This document shows, one piece after another, positions 8,411 through 17,079 of a stretch of DNA of 64,000 bases. The stretch covers positions 1 through 64,000 of the forward strand of contig CAZYPN010000002.1 of NCBI GenBank assembly GCA_964649085.1, written 5' to 3'. Position 1 is the stretch's first letter, and each line of letters opens with the position of its first letter. The notes under the pieces were generated by a model. That model made no database searches. It worked only from the letters and a program-made list of their open reading frames with translations, and was not told the origin of the DNA. Origin of the DNA: JADMJV01 sp964649085 (lineage in GTDB: Bacteria > Vulcanimicrobiota > Xenobia > Xenobiales > JADMJV01). A program made the translations under genes and the position numbers.

Positions 8411-9993
8411 AGGCACAGGCGCCCCCACCGGTAGGTCCAGGACTGGCGAGCACGCACCACCCAGGGCGAAGCAGTGGCTGCAACGCGTTGCATCTCGCCG
8501 GTCTCTACCAGTGAATGCAACAACCGCGACTCCAAAGGCCGAATACGCTGCAGGCTGGCCGAGCGGGGCAGGCTGCCATCGCCTCGGGTCACCACCGGTT
8601 GCTCGACATCCAGCCGTAGCCAACCTTGCGACATCTCGAGCCGAAAATGCACCTGACGCTGTTCCTCGGGCAGTTCGCCCAGTTCGCGCCGGTCCTCGCG
8701 CCCCGAGCCCCTTGGCTCAGGGTACTTTCTCAGGTTGCTGAGCATTTCCAGAAGCCCCACACAGAGAGCCAGGGTGCGGTCGAACAACAGGGGTTGATCC
8801 TTCAAGGGAGGCAGAGTTGTCAGTCGACCGTCCTGCAAACTCAACTTCTCCCCCTCGAAATACCAGGGGAGGTAGGGGGGTTCAGTGCCCGCCGAATAGA
8901 CGTAACCCACCAGATTGCGCACGGCATCTCGCAGCTCGTTCACCGTGGGAACCCCTGGTTCAACCCAGTCCTGGCGCAACTGCTGCCAGGAAGTCTCGGC
9001 CTGCTTCTTGTGCAAGGAAATCGCCTGAGAAACCCCCCAAATGGGCAACAAACGCTCGATCACGCGCCGCGCCGAAGGGTCGGCCGTGGTGGAATACAGC
9101 TCCAAAGCGCCGGAGGCCTTGAAGAGCGTGCCCACATGATGACCGAATACGGCCAGCAGTCCACCATATTCGGCAGCCTGCCGCACCGCCAGATGATGAC
9201 CGAGCAACTCGGCCACCAGGTCCACCAGGGCCGCGACATCTTCGGCCTCTTGCTCGGCCAGAGGTCCGTGGCCCCGCAGCCACAGCGCGAAACGCGCGCC
9301 TTCGGCGATCGAGAACGGGCTGACCATCTGCCAGGTTTGCCAGGCCCGAAGCGTCTCTTGCTGGGCCAACTCCTGCTGCTCGTCCTGCTTCCAGGTCGTT
9401 CCCTGAGCCTCTCTCAGCACCCGCAACATCTCATCGTCGGGTTCAACCGGTGGACTGGCGGGATGTTGCGCCAGCACCTCCCAACTGGCGTCGTGCTGCT
9501 CGAGAAAAGCACAGAAAGTGCTGGCCGGGAGCAACTGGGTGAGCACCTGAATCGCCTGACCCCCCGGGTCCTCTGCCTCGCGCCGCAGAAGGCTCAACAA
9601 CTCGATCACGGCGGCGAAGTATTCCTCGGCTCGGCGTTGGCGGGCACGTTGTCGAGCCTGTCCCACCAGGGTAAATTCGCCGGCTGTAGGGGCCTGGACA
9701 AGAAAAAACTGGGTGCGGCCTGCAAAGAAAAACTGACCCACCCGAAGCTCAAATCGTTCTTGCTCCTCGCCTCCAAAGATCAGCGGATTGCGCGCCTGGG
9801 GAAGTCGCTCGACGCGGGCCCCTCCGTCGCCAGGCTCGATGCGGAAATGCTGGCGCGAAAGGCGCTCGTCACCTTCGACCTGCAGCAGTTCGGCTGGCGC
9901 CTGGGGGTGACTGCGCCCTACAATCGACGCCTCGGCCAGGGCCCACCGTCTTTTTTCCCCCAGGGGCGATTGGGCCACCAGCAACAACGGCAT
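8407..9993 (-). CDS. FHA-GAF protein with degenerate histidine-kinase-like region
   Basis: About 528 residues. An N-terminal FHA domain (1-100) has the phosphothreonine-binding signatures VGRS (25-28) and SRQH (46-49). A GAF-like sensor follows (about 115-270). The C-terminal part recalls a histidine kinase: FGHHVGTLFK as a dimerisation-helix candidate and LLEMLSNLRKY (about 414-424) as an N-box, but no G1 DxGxG or G2 box is visible, so ATP binding and kinase activity are doubtful. ATG 9993 puts FHA right at the N-terminus; ATG 10074 is possible but runs into the divergent gene. It heads the operon, and FHA binding to the downstream Ser/Thr kinase is a plausible link. Confidence 0.75.
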   Translation of the reverse strand: MPLLLVAQSPLGEKRRWALAEASIVGRSHPQAPAELLQVEGDERLSRQHFRIEPGDGGARVERLPQARNPLIFGGEEQERFELRVGQFFFAGRTQFFLVQAPTAGEFTLVGQARQRARQRRAEEYFAAVIELLSLLRREAEDPGGQAIQVLTQLLPASTFCAFLEQHDASWEVLAQHPASPPVEPDDEMLRVLREAQGTTWKQDEQQELAQQETLRAWQTWQMVSPFSIAEGARFALWLRGHGPLAEQEAEDVAALVDLVAELLGHHLAVRQAAEYGGLLAVFGHHVGTLFKASGALELYSTTADPSARRVIERLLPIWGVSQAISLHKKQAETSWQQLRQDWVEPGVPTVNELRDAVRNLVGYVYSAGTEPPYLPWYFEGEKLSLQDGRLTTLPPLKDQPLLFDRTLALCVGLLEMLSNLRKYPEPRGSGREDRRELGELPEEQRQVHFRLEMSQGWLRLDVEQPVVTRGDGSLPRSASLQRIRPLESRLLHSLVETGEMQRVAATASPWVVRARQSWTYRWGRLCL

Positions 9994-10059
9994 GGCTCTC
10001 GAGTTCGCCCTGCAGGGGGTAGCAATCCTGGAGAGAACCTCTGGCTCGGGGAGGTGACC

Positions 10060-10530
10060 TTGAGAATTCTCCATCTGCTTCTCGTTCTGCTCGTCGTGTT
10101 GCCGGGCGCCGCCAAAGATAGCGAGAACGCTGCCCGGTCCAAGTGGCAGAAGTGGCTGCAGTCGATCCAGCGCATCGAGGCCAAAGCCCGACCTATCGAA
10201 CCCATTCACCTGGCACTGCAGAACCAGACCCCGGCTCAGCATAAGGAAATGATGCGGCGCATCGAGTTTCTCGACAATCTGGTCGAGCGCGAGGCCCGGC
10301 CTCTGGCCCGAGAGATTGCCCAGTATCGAGACTATCCCGACAACCTGGCATCGACCCACGAGTTGGTGAAGAAGGCCGGGGATGAACTGACCAACTGGAC
10401 ATCGGCCAAACTGACGTTGCAGAACGCGGGGGTCAACAACCCCGGGCTGGAAACGCTGCGGAAGAACGAGCCCAAGGCTTATGCCGAGTTTCAAAAAGCG
10501 CTCCAGGCAGCTCAGGCTGCAACCCGTTAG
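10060..10530 (+). CDS. small exported helical protein, unknown
   Basis: A 156-residue protein with a hydrophobic signal sequence (LRILHLLLVLLVVLPGAAKDS) and a charged, probably all-helical mature part (for example RRIEFLDNLVEREARPLARE). I place the start at TTG 10060 because a near-perfect anti-SD complement, GGAGGTGA, lies about 5 nt upstream; GTG 10054 is inside that site. It is divergent from the FHA gene (66 bp apart) and converges on gspF. No family recognised. Confidence 0.6.
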   Translation: MRILHLLLVLLVVLPGAAKDSENAARSKWQKWLQSIQRIEAKARPIEPIHLALQNQTPAQHKEMMRRIEFLDNLVEREARPLAREIAQYRDYPDNLASTHELVKKAGDELTNWTSAKLTLQNAGVNNPGLETLRKNEPKAYAEFQKALQAAQAATR

Positions 10531-10540
10531 CTAGCCCGGT

Positions 10541-11605
10541 TTACAGACTGTCGACCAGTTTCACCATCGGCAGCATGGTGGCGATCACGCAAAAGCCTAC
10601 CAGAGCTCCGACCACCCCGATGACCACGGGTTCTAGGGCGGTGGTGAAGGTCTCGGTGGCGTGGTCCAGTTGCAGCTGGAGTATCTTGACGATGTTGGCC
10701 AGCAACTTGACCAGGCTGCCCGCCTCCTGTCCAGCCCGCACGGTCTGGATCACCATCGGCGGGAAATAATCGGCCTGCTCCAGGGCCTGGTGAAGTTCAT
10801 CGCCCTGGGTAACACTCTCGATGCTGCGCAACAGATGGTCCTGCAACTGCGGATTGGCACCTGCCTCGCCCGCCATGCGCAGAGCCTGTATGAGAGGAAA
10901 CCCCACCGCCAGGGTCATTTCCAATGTGCGCACGAACTGGGCCACCGCAAACATCCGCAGAAGAGGACCCAAACCGGGCACCCGGTCCAGCCGGTAGGCC
11001 AGCCAGCGACGAAAGCCCGGATTGCCGCCGTGGGCGCGCCAGGCCGCGAAGGCGGCGGCCAGTGCCAACAAGGACAGGAACCAGGTGACGGGATGAGTCA
11101 GCAAGGCCGAGCCCACGATGAGAATCTGGGTGGCCCAGGGCATCTGCTCGGGCTTGAGTTCCATACTTTTGAGCACGCTGCCCAGGACCAGCGGCGCCAC
11201 CAGCGTGACCAGCACCAGGCAGGCAGCCGTAATGATCAACGGCATCATCAGGCTTGAGCGCAGGCGCTGCTGCAGCTGAAAAGCCGCCTCTTCCTCTCGG
11301 GCCAGGCGCAAGAAAATTTGCCCCAGCGCTCCCGAGTTCTCGCCCACTCGAATCAAGGCCAGATGCAGCGGGGAAAAACACCAGGGATGGCGCTGCATAG
11401 CCCTGGACAGCTGAACACCGCGCGAGAGCTGTCGGGACACATCGGCGGCCGCTTCCGCCAGGCCGGGATGCTCGGTTTGTCTCGACAGCAGTTCGTAGCT
11501 GTGAACCAGCGGAACCCCACTTTCGAAAAGGGTGGCCAGACAGCGAAAAAACACGGCCCGCTGTTGGGCCGCAACCAGCAGGCTGAACCCCTGCAAGCGG
11601 CTCAT
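10541..11605 (-). CDS. type II secretion / type IV pilus inner-membrane protein GspF
   Basis: A 354-residue member of the T2SF family with the usual duplicated cytoplasmic domain: first copy FRCLATLFESGVPLVHSYELL followed by LALIRVGENSGALGQIF, second copy FVRTLEMTLAVGFPLIQALRM followed by VIQTVRAGQEAGSLVKLL, separated and followed by membrane helices. GspF/PilC forms the inner-membrane platform on which the assembly ATPase works. ATG 11605 overlaps the stop of the receptor-like kinase (ATGA). It is the last gene of the minus-strand prepilin-kinase-gspF operon; the matching ATPase is probably the GspE homologue at 19.9 kb. Confidence 0.9.
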   Translation of the reverse strand: MSRLQGFSLLVAAQQRAVFFRCLATLFESGVPLVHSYELLSRQTEHPGLAEAAADVSRQLSRGVQLSRAMQRHPWCFSPLHLALIRVGENSGALGQIFLRLAREEEAAFQLQQRLRSSLMMPLIITAACLVLVTLVAPLVLGSVLKSMELKPEQMPWATQILIVGSALLTHPVTWFLSLLALAAAFAAWRAHGGNPGFRRWLAYRLDRVPGLGPLLRMFAVAQFVRTLEMTLAVGFPLIQALRMAGEAGANPQLQDHLLRSIESVTQGDELHQALEQADYFPPMVIQTVRAGQEAGSLVKLLANIVKILQLQLDHATETFTTALEPVVIGVVGALVGFCVIATMLPMVKLVDSL

Positions 11606-12816
11606 CTCGTGAGCTCCATCAGAGCCTGAACCGCCTCCCCCGTGGTGGGGAAGCGTTCTTCTGGAGACTTGCGAAGTGTGCGTTCCACCCAGGGCCAAAG
11701 AGAATCGTCGAGGGGGTCGGGTTGGGCCTGCACATGCTGCATCAAAATCGCCAGCGGAGTGTCTCCCGCGAAAGGAGGTCGCCCGCTCAACAGCTGATAG
11801 GCCAGGCAGCCGAGGCTATACTGGTCGCTGGCCTGGCTGGCATGGGCACCCTGCACCAGCTCTGGAGCCATGTAGGCAGGAGTGCCCAACAAGCTTCCCT
11901 CGACCGTCAGCGTGGTGGCATCGTGAGGCCTGGCCAATCCAAAGTCGGTCAGCCGCACCTGACCATCCCTTCCAAAAACCACGTTCTCTGGCTTGATATC
12001 GCGGTGCAACACCCCGTGGCGATGACAAAACTCCAGGGCAGAACCGAGCTGAGCCAACACCCCCAGGGCCCGCTGGCGAGTCCAATCACTTGCCTGCAGG
12101 GCCTGCAGCAGGCTGCCTTGAGGCAGCAGTTCCATCACCAGATAGAGCATCCCAAGGTGTTCACCAAAATCTTCCAGATAGGGGATATTGGGGTGGCGCA
12201 AGCGACACAGCGTCTTCATCTCTCGGCGAAACCGTGCGGCCCCATCGCCGTCCCTCAGGGCCTGTGGCTTCAGCAACTTGAGGGCCGCCTCTTCCGAAGT
12301 GCCTCGCACCCGATAGACCACGGCCGAGACCCCCTCGCCCAGGCGCTCCAAGACCTCGTAGGGGCCAATTCTTTCACCCGCACTCAATTCCCAGGGCAAG
12401 CTGACCGCGGGATGCACGACCGCGGGAGGCACTGCATTCCTGGCTCGCTTGCGCCACACTGGAATCAACAGCAAAAACAGCAGAGGCCAGCGCGGAAGCA
12501 GCGACAGACGGGCCATCAGGCTCACAGGGCGCATGTTGAAGGTGGCTCCCCCCGGTGGCCACTGGTCGGAAAACTGATTGACGTTGACCGGTACCGGATC
12601 GGCCTCCCAGCCCTCGGCCTCAAACTGCAGATCGAAGGCATTCGAGGGAAAGCTCACCAACTCTGGCTGGTTGCTCCGGTAGGGAACCGTCTTCAACCCG
12701 CTTTGAATGAGCACTTTCGCCTCGGGGGGGTACACCCGGAAGGTCACGTAGCGGTCGGGGGGGCGTGCACCCAGTGCCACGGACGTCAACAACAGCACCG
12801 CCAGAGACCTGCACAT
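11602..12816 (-). CDS. receptor-like Ser/Thr kinase, extracytoplasmic N-terminal domain
   Basis: A 404-residue protein. It has a signal peptide (1-17), a PEGA-like beta domain (about 22-100; VTFRVYPPEAKVLIQ, FEAEGWEADP), a membrane helix (110-121, followed by WRKRAR stop-transfer charges) and a C-terminal kinase domain (153-400) with Gly loop LGEGVSAVVYRV, K180, HRDIKPENV (271-279), DFG (291-293) and GTPAYMAPE. All catalytic residues look intact. The order, sensor outside first and kinase inside last, is opposite to most bacterial Ser/Thr kinases. Its start overlaps the prepilin stop and its stop overlaps the gspF start, so it is embedded in the pilus operon and may regulate it. Confidence 0.9.
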   Translation of the reverse strand: MCRSLAVLLLTSVALGARPPDRYVTFRVYPPEAKVLIQSGLKTVPYRSNQPELVSFPSNAFDLQFEAEGWEADPVPVNVNQFSDQWPPGGATFNMRPVSLMARLSLLPRWPLLFLLLIPVWRKRARNAVPPAVVHPAVSLPWELSAGERIGPYEVLERLGEGVSAVVYRVRGTSEEAALKLLKPQALRDGDGAARFRREMKTLCRLRHPNIPYLEDFGEHLGMLYLVMELLPQGSLLQALQASDWTRQRALGVLAQLGSALEFCHRHGVLHRDIKPENVVFGRDGQVRLTDFGLARPHDATTLTVEGSLLGTPAYMAPELVQGAHASQASDQYSLGCLAYQLLSGRPPFAGDTPLAILMQHVQAQPDPLDDSLWPWVERTLRKSPEERFPTTGEAVQALMELTR

Positions 12817-13397
12817 CAGTAATGAATTCGTGGCACCAGGTGGCGCTCAAGCAAAAACGTTTGGCGACCGTAGCCGGCCGCGTTCGAGCGAAATAACAGT
12901 CGCAGCCGCACGGGGAAATGGTCGTCGGGCGATTCGATCTGCATCAGTTCCAGATACTTACACAGGATGCGCGACGGGGGTCGCTGGCTCAGCACTTCGA
13001 TTGCGGATACCCCCAATTTCTTCGGCTGGTAGCGTTCCTCCAATGGATAAGGATCAGAGCGAACTTCCAACAACCTGAGCCCGGCCTGATCCCAACAAAA
13101 CAGCGTCACGGACTCTTCGTACAGCTTACGCGCCTCGGCGTTCACATCCCCCACCGGATGCAACGACAAGGCGACCAGGTCGGGGCGATAGACAAAACTG
13201 GTTCCGCCACCATCACAACGCTTCACGAAGCTATCGATACGAGTGATGGTCAGCTGGGCGCTTTGTTGCAGCTCACTGATCAGGGCCGTGCGTTGCACAA
13301 ATCCGGAAACCTTGATCAGCAGAGCGACCGTAATGCTCAGGAACACCACCAACATGGCCGAAGCCACCACCGTTTCGATCAGGGTAAAACCCCGCAC
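12816..13397 (-). CDS. prepilin-type N-terminal cleavage/methylation protein
   Basis: About 193 residues. The N-terminus VRGFTLIETVVASAMLVVF is a class III signal: prepilin peptidase would cut before Phe, leaving the conserved glutamate at position 5. The C-terminal region (LYEESVTLFCWDQAGLRLLEV) is a pseudopilin-like beta domain. I use GTG 13397, just after the stop of the upstream prepilin, with GAGG about 7 nt before it; the longer frame overlaps that gene. Minor pilin or pseudopilin of the GspJ/PilW kind is likely. It shares the operon with the second prepilin, the receptor-like kinase and gspF. Confidence 0.85.
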   Translation of the reverse strand: MRGFTLIETVVASAMLVVFLSITVALLIKVSGFVQRTALISELQQSAQLTITRIDSFVKRCDGGGTSFVYRPDLVALSLHPVGDVNAEARKLYEESVTLFCWDQAGLRLLEVRSDPYPLEERYQPKKLGVSAIEVLSQRPPSRILCKYLELMQIESPDDHFPVRLRLLFRSNAAGYGRQTFLLERHLVPRIHY

Positions 13398-13398
13398 C

Positions 13399-13797
13399 TC
13401 AGAACCTCGGAACACGGGCAATACTGCTCTCGTGCTGGATACGCTGCGGCCCACTGCGCTCGGTCCAATCGACGGTCACGCGAATCTTCCTCAACTGGTC
13501 ACCGCTGTAACCGGGCACGACCGTGACCTCGACTCGGGGCTGGAAGCTCGTTCCTGTTCCCTCCATCGTGATCGCAGCCGGTGTCTCGACATGAGGCAGG
13601 CTGGTGATGCTGGACCATGGGCGCTGGCGGTGCTCTTCGAGCAGCGATTGGGCCAACGACAAAGCAAATACCCGAAACCGGCCCCGATTGGTAAGCATGC
13701 TGGAAGCCGGAAGGACACTGAGGGCCACCAGCAACCCCAGAGTGAGCAAAGTGGCGGCCACCACCGTTTCGATCAACGTGATCCCCCGCTGCTGCAT
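13399..13797 (-). CDS. prepilin-type N-terminal cleavage/methylation protein (PilV/GspI-like)
   Basis: A 132-residue protein starting MQQRGITLIETVVAATLL, a class III prepilin leader with cleavage after Gly and Glu at +5. The first hydrophobic helix is followed by FRVFALSLAQSLLEEHRQRPW, typical of PilV/GspI minor pilins, and a short beta domain. It is the first gene of the minus-strand operon (prepilin, prepilin, kinase, gspF). The 228 bp upstream hold a hairpin-rich element and separate it from the divergent PilX-like gene. Confidence 0.85.
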   Translation of the reverse strand: MQQRGITLIETVVAATLLTLGLLVALSVLPASSMLTNRGRFRVFALSLAQSLLEEHRQRPWSSITSLPHVETPAAITMEGTGTSFQPRVEVTVVPGYSGDQLRKIRVTVDWTERSGPQRIQHESSIARVPRF

Positions 13798-13935
13798 CGA
13801 TTAGAGTTCTGGTCTCAGGTTGATTCGACCTCTATAGGCGCCCGGCCGGCCCCCCCCTTTGACGAAGTCGAGAAGGGGTTGTAGATCGGGCAACAGTCCA
13901 CAGGTTGTGCCAGAATCGCGGCGACTATACAAAAT

Positions 13936-14005
13936 CTTGTGGGGGAGCGGCTTTGCCGCGACGGAACAAGAGGTTGTCGGCCGCGCTCCTAGGCGCGAAC
14001 GACAA
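13936..14005. repeat. pair of REP-like hairpins in intergenic region
   Basis: Two adjacent imperfect inverted repeats. The first has stem GCGGC/GCCGC (13947-13951 and 13955-13959) around TTT, enclosed by CTTGT (13936-13940) and ACAAG (13966-13970); its core GGGAGCGGCTTTGCCGCGA looks like REP elements known from pseudomonads. The second pairs TTGTCG (13974-13979) with CGACAA (14000-14005) around CGCGC/GCGCG. They fill the 228-bp gap between the divergent prepilin and PilX-like genes. No other copy is evident in this window, so repetitive status is unproven. Confidence 0.5.
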
Positions 14006-14025
14006 TCTTGTGCTAGGCTATCGGA

Positions 14026-15687
14026 ATGGGGCGAAGATCACGGGGAATTTCCATAGGAACCTACTTGATCGCCATCGCGGCTTTTTCGGTGATGATCAGC
14101 ACCCTGACCTGGATGGCCACCCATCATCTGCACTTCGCCACCGTTATGCAGCAACAACAGGCCGCTCGAAACCTGGCAGAATCGGCACTGAATCAAGCAC
14201 TGGTCCGGGTGCTCAACAGTCCCAACCAGGGATTTGGCACCAGTCGTGGGGCCAGCGACAAGGTAGAGGTGCTCAGTTCGCTCTATCCCGGAGCACGTGG
14301 GCTGGTAACATTCCATCCCCCCACCGCCCGCGACCGCGACATGCCTGCCTCGTTCAACAACCTGTATAGCACGATCGTGCATCAGGACCCCGGCAGTCGC
14401 AAAGTTCCCGTGAACACACTGTATCTGGTGGCTCTGGGCACTTGCGGCGAAAGCCGCAAGAAAGTGGAGATGCTCTATTACATCCCACCGTTCCCCAGCG
14501 CCCTGGCCTCGGAAGGCCCCGTGCGCAGCACCGGTGGTTTGCTGGTGGCCGGTGTGCGCGACCCGGCCAACTTCCCCGGCAACTACGACCAGGTTCCGCC
14601 CGAAGACCGGGCGCCTTCTCACGTGGTCAGCAATTTCTCCGGAGCCAATGCCATTCACCTGGGAAGTGGAGCCAACATTCAGGGGAACGTGGGTGCCGTA
14701 GGCAGCGTGCGCCTGGATACCAACGTAGTGGTCAGCGGCCAGGTGCGCCAGGGAATCGAGCCCCAACCCCTGCCCCAGCTCAACCTCGACTCGATTTTCG
14801 GCAAGCTCGACGCCCAGGTGGGCAAGGACCTCATCACCACGCCAACCATCTCCGGCAGCGATCCGATGAGTTGGAACTCACAACGCAACGGCGACCTGCA
14901 CGTCACCGGCGACCTTCACCTCGACAACGGCATTCTGTTCGTTCGCGGCAACCTCACCGTAGATGGCGGAATCACCGGAGAGGGAGCGGTGTTCGTCGAT
15001 GGCGAGACGCGCATCCATCGCGGGGCCAACCTCAACGCCATCGATCAGGTGGCCGTGGTCAGTCGGCGAAAGATCGTCCTGGAAGGTCAGAACAAGTGGT
15101 CCTTCTTCTTCAAAGGTTTGCTCTATTCAGAACAGGAGGTTGTGGCCAACAACCTCACCGTACTGGGGGCCGTGATCGCCAGGGGTGCCCTGGAACTCAA
15201 CGAAGTGAATCTGCTGAATGCCCCTGTTACCATCAGCCTGATCGAAGGCCTGGAACTGCGCAACCACAGCGACGACGACACCGTCCAGATCATCATCCGA
15301 GTCACCGAGCGCGATTCAGAAACCCGCGAGCCGCTGAGCTACAAGGTGCAGATCCGCGGTTATTCCGACGATGCATCCACGCTGCTTTCGGCGCCGCGAG
15401 AGGCCTCGGGGCTGAGAAGCTACGAGGACATCAAAGAATTCATCCGCGATAACCAGGGAGCCGTAGGGGCGGGTTGGACCAAGAATTCCTATCGTGCCGA
15501 CTGGTATTGGAACGCCAGCGAGGAAGACCATTCTGCCACCTTCACCCAGGACCCACTTCGGCTCTATCTGGACATCCTGTCGGGCCGCAAAGACGACCCC
15601 GAACACCGCTTCACCCTGGACATGAACCCCAACCAGCTACTCGGCGTGCTGGACCGGGCCCGCGTGCTGCTCTGGCAGGAAATCTAG
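14026..15687 (+). CDS. PilX-like pilus assembly / beta-repeat surface protein
   Basis: A 553-residue protein with an N-terminal membrane helix (about 10-30, GTYLIAIAAFSVMISTLTW) followed by QQQQAARNLAESALNQAL, the hallmark of PilX-type minor pilins. The middle (roughly 210-400) is a beta-solenoid-like succession (GSGANIQGNVGAVGSV, LHLDNGILFVRGNLTVDGG, LTVLGAVIARGALELNE) similar to bactofilin-type or adhesin repeats. It probably belongs to the same pilus/secretion system as the divergent prepilins. Its 3' end overlaps the convergent gene at 15637-16146 by 51 bp. Confidence 0.8.
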   Translation: MGRRSRGISIGTYLIAIAAFSVMISTLTWMATHHLHFATVMQQQQAARNLAESALNQALVRVLNSPNQGFGTSRGASDKVEVLSSLYPGARGLVTFHPPTARDRDMPASFNNLYSTIVHQDPGSRKVPVNTLYLVALGTCGESRKKVEMLYYIPPFPSALASEGPVRSTGGLLVAGVRDPANFPGNYDQVPPEDRAPSHVVSNFSGANAIHLGSGANIQGNVGAVGSVRLDTNVVVSGQVRQGIEPQPLPQLNLDSIFGKLDAQVGKDLITTPTISGSDPMSWNSQRNGDLHVTGDLHLDNGILFVRGNLTVDGGITGEGAVFVDGETRIHRGANLNAIDQVAVVSRRKIVLEGQNKWSFFFKGLLYSEQEVVANNLTVLGAVIARGALELNEVNLLNAPVTISLIEGLELRNHSDDDTVQIIIRVTERDSETREPLSYKVQIRGYSDDASTLLSAPREASGLRSYEDIKEFIRDNQGAVGAGWTKNSYRADWYWNASEEDHSATFTQDPLRLYLDILSGRKDDPEHRFTLDMNPNQLLGVLDRARVLLWQEI

Positions 15688-16146
15688 CTCGGCCTGAAGC
15701 CGGGTGGCCTCCTGAAACAGGTCGAAGTGTCCGGTAGCACGGGCCATGTCGACGGCGTTTTCCAGCGTGCTGCGAGCCGACGATTCCCACCCCGTGTAGT
15801 GGAAGAAGCGGGCTCGTTCCACCATGTAACGCACCCAGGCGCGATGGCGCACCGGCGATTCGTGGGTATCGCGCTGAGCGGCCTCGATCAACACAAAGTC
15901 GGCCTCGTTGAGGGTCTCGCGTGCTTCTTCGAATCGCCGCAGTTGAGACTGGAAGCGGCCAAGGTAAGAGAGCAAATGAGCGAGAAGATAGGGATTACCG
16001 GTTGCCTTGACTTTCAGCTTCCAGGATTTCAGCCGGTCGACGCTGGCCTGTGGCTGGTCGGGGTCGACCCAACTCTGGATCTGCTTTTCATCAACCGCAA
16101 CTGAAGCAGAATCAGGGGACGCATTGGAATCACTCGAATTTGACAT
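15637..16146 (-). CDS. TPR-like helical protein, unknown
   Basis: A 169-residue soluble protein with paired-helix composition resembling tetratricopeptide repeats (LLSYLGRFQSQLRRFEEARETL; YMVERARFFHYTGWESSARSTL). No catalytic motif. The N-terminus is a low-complexity Ser/Asp-rich stretch. It overlaps the pilus protein gene tail-to-tail by 51 bp, and its 5' end lies close to or overlaps the divergent gene at 16124. It could be an adaptor; nothing firmer can be said. Confidence 0.65.
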   Translation of the reverse strand: MSNSSDSNASPDSASVAVDEKQIQSWVDPDQPQASVDRLKSWKLKVKATGNPYLLAHLLSYLGRFQSQLRRFEEARETLNEADFVLIEAAQRDTHESPVRHRAWVRYMVERARFFHYTGWESSARSTLENAVDMARATGHFDLFQEATRLQAELDFLPEQHAGPVQHAE

Positions 16147-16780
16147 CGCTGGTGGCTACGCAAGCAGCTCCAAGGTTCCTTCCCAGTCGATTGAGCACGA
16201 AGCCAAATGGGAAGCCTACTCGGCAGGCCTTCATCAACTGGACGTCCCCGATCGCCTGGTCAGCCACTTTCTGAGCCGTGTCTGCGCCGCTCCCTGCCAT
16301 CCTTCCATCGAGCCTCTAGAGGGCTGGAAACTGATTCTTCCTTGCCTGAAGCAGCCACGGGATTGGGAACTACCCACTTCTTGCTGGAATGAAATAGAAA
16401 AGGCCCTGCGCCAGACGCAGCGCCGAGCGTCCCTGCTGCGCGGACTGGCCTGCATCTGTCGAGAGTGTCCCGAGCAAGTAGCCGACTGGTTGCGCTTCTC
16501 TCCCCACAATTTTCTGCGGGCGGCCCGACGATTGGGCCTTTTCAGCCCCGACAGGGCCCTCTCCATTCTGAAAAAAGCCAGCCGTCATCCCCTTTGGATG
16601 CCCCTGGCTCGGCCTTACCGTTTCGCGAGCTGGGCCCGGCAATGGAGCCCTTTGCGCCTGCCCGAATGGTTTCGAGAGGGTTTGCAAGGCGAAGGTGCCG
16701 AGGATTGGCTGGCTCAGGAATTCAGCAAACGTCGCCCGCTGCTCCAGCTCGACCTGCTTTACCGCCTGCTGCGCTCATAA
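16124..16780 (+). CDS. hypothetical protein
   Basis: About 218 residues, Trp/Arg/Leu-rich, probably helical (RQTQRRASLLRGLACICRECPEQ; FSPHNFLRAARRLGLFSPDRALSIL). No signal peptide and no family recognised. The start is uncertain: TTG 16124 is the best in-frame initiator near the boundary with the divergent gene (a 23-bp 5' overlap) and there is no ATG or GTG for some distance downstream. The 3' end overlaps the convergent small gene by 22 bp. Confidence 0.55.
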   Translation: MESLEFDIAGGYASSSKVPSQSIEHEAKWEAYSAGLHQLDVPDRLVSHFLSRVCAAPCHPSIEPLEGWKLILPCLKQPRDWELPTSCWNEIEKALRQTQRRASLLRGLACICRECPEQVADWLRFSPHNFLRAARRLGLFSPDRALSILKKASRHPLWMPLARPYRFASWARQWSPLRLPEWFREGLQGEGAEDWLAQEFSKRRPLLQLDLLYRLLRS

Positions 16781-17064
16781 GGCTCGCCCAGAATGCGTGC
16801 CAGTTCAACAAACACGCTCTGCTCCCAGGGAACGAAAGCCTCTCGATACCGGCCTTCGTCGTGGCGCTGGAAAGCCGAGCCGATTCGATCCAGCAGCAAC
16901 GGAATGGTCCAGAGCCGACGCACCAGTTCCCTTTCAATCACATCTTCGGGAGTTGGAATCGCGGCCAGAGTCTCTAGAAATCGCTGGGCCGAGTTCCTCT
17001 CGAAACGCATCGAGAGCAGCGGGTCTAGCAGCTCTTCCCAGCCCTCATCCAATCGGTCCACCAT
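16759..17064 (-). CDS. hypothetical protein, paralogue of the divergent neighbour
   Basis: A 101-residue protein (MVDRLDEGWEELLDPLL...). By eye it aligns along its full length with the product of the divergent gene 15 bp away: GW..(hydrophobic)..PL, RF, LETL, VR..W.IP..L, and a C-terminal E..R.LGEP. No known family. Its 3' end overlaps the upstream plus-strand gene by 22 bp. The pair looks like an inverted tandem duplication that has diverged. Confidence 0.6.
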   Translation of the reverse strand: MVDRLDEGWEELLDPLLSMRFERNSAQRFLETLAAIPTPEDVIERELVRRLWTIPLLLDRIGSAFQRHDEGRYREAFVPWEQSVFVELARILGEPYERSRR

Positions 17065-17079
17065 GGGAAGCGGGGGTTC

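Noticed and set aside
8626..10059. Long plus-strand open frame opposite the FHA-GAF gene
   Set aside because: Composition is typical of an antisense shadow (Gln/Leu-rich, no motifs), while the minus frame has FHA and GAF motifs. Only the part from 10060, with signal peptide and strong Shine-Dalgarno, is kept.
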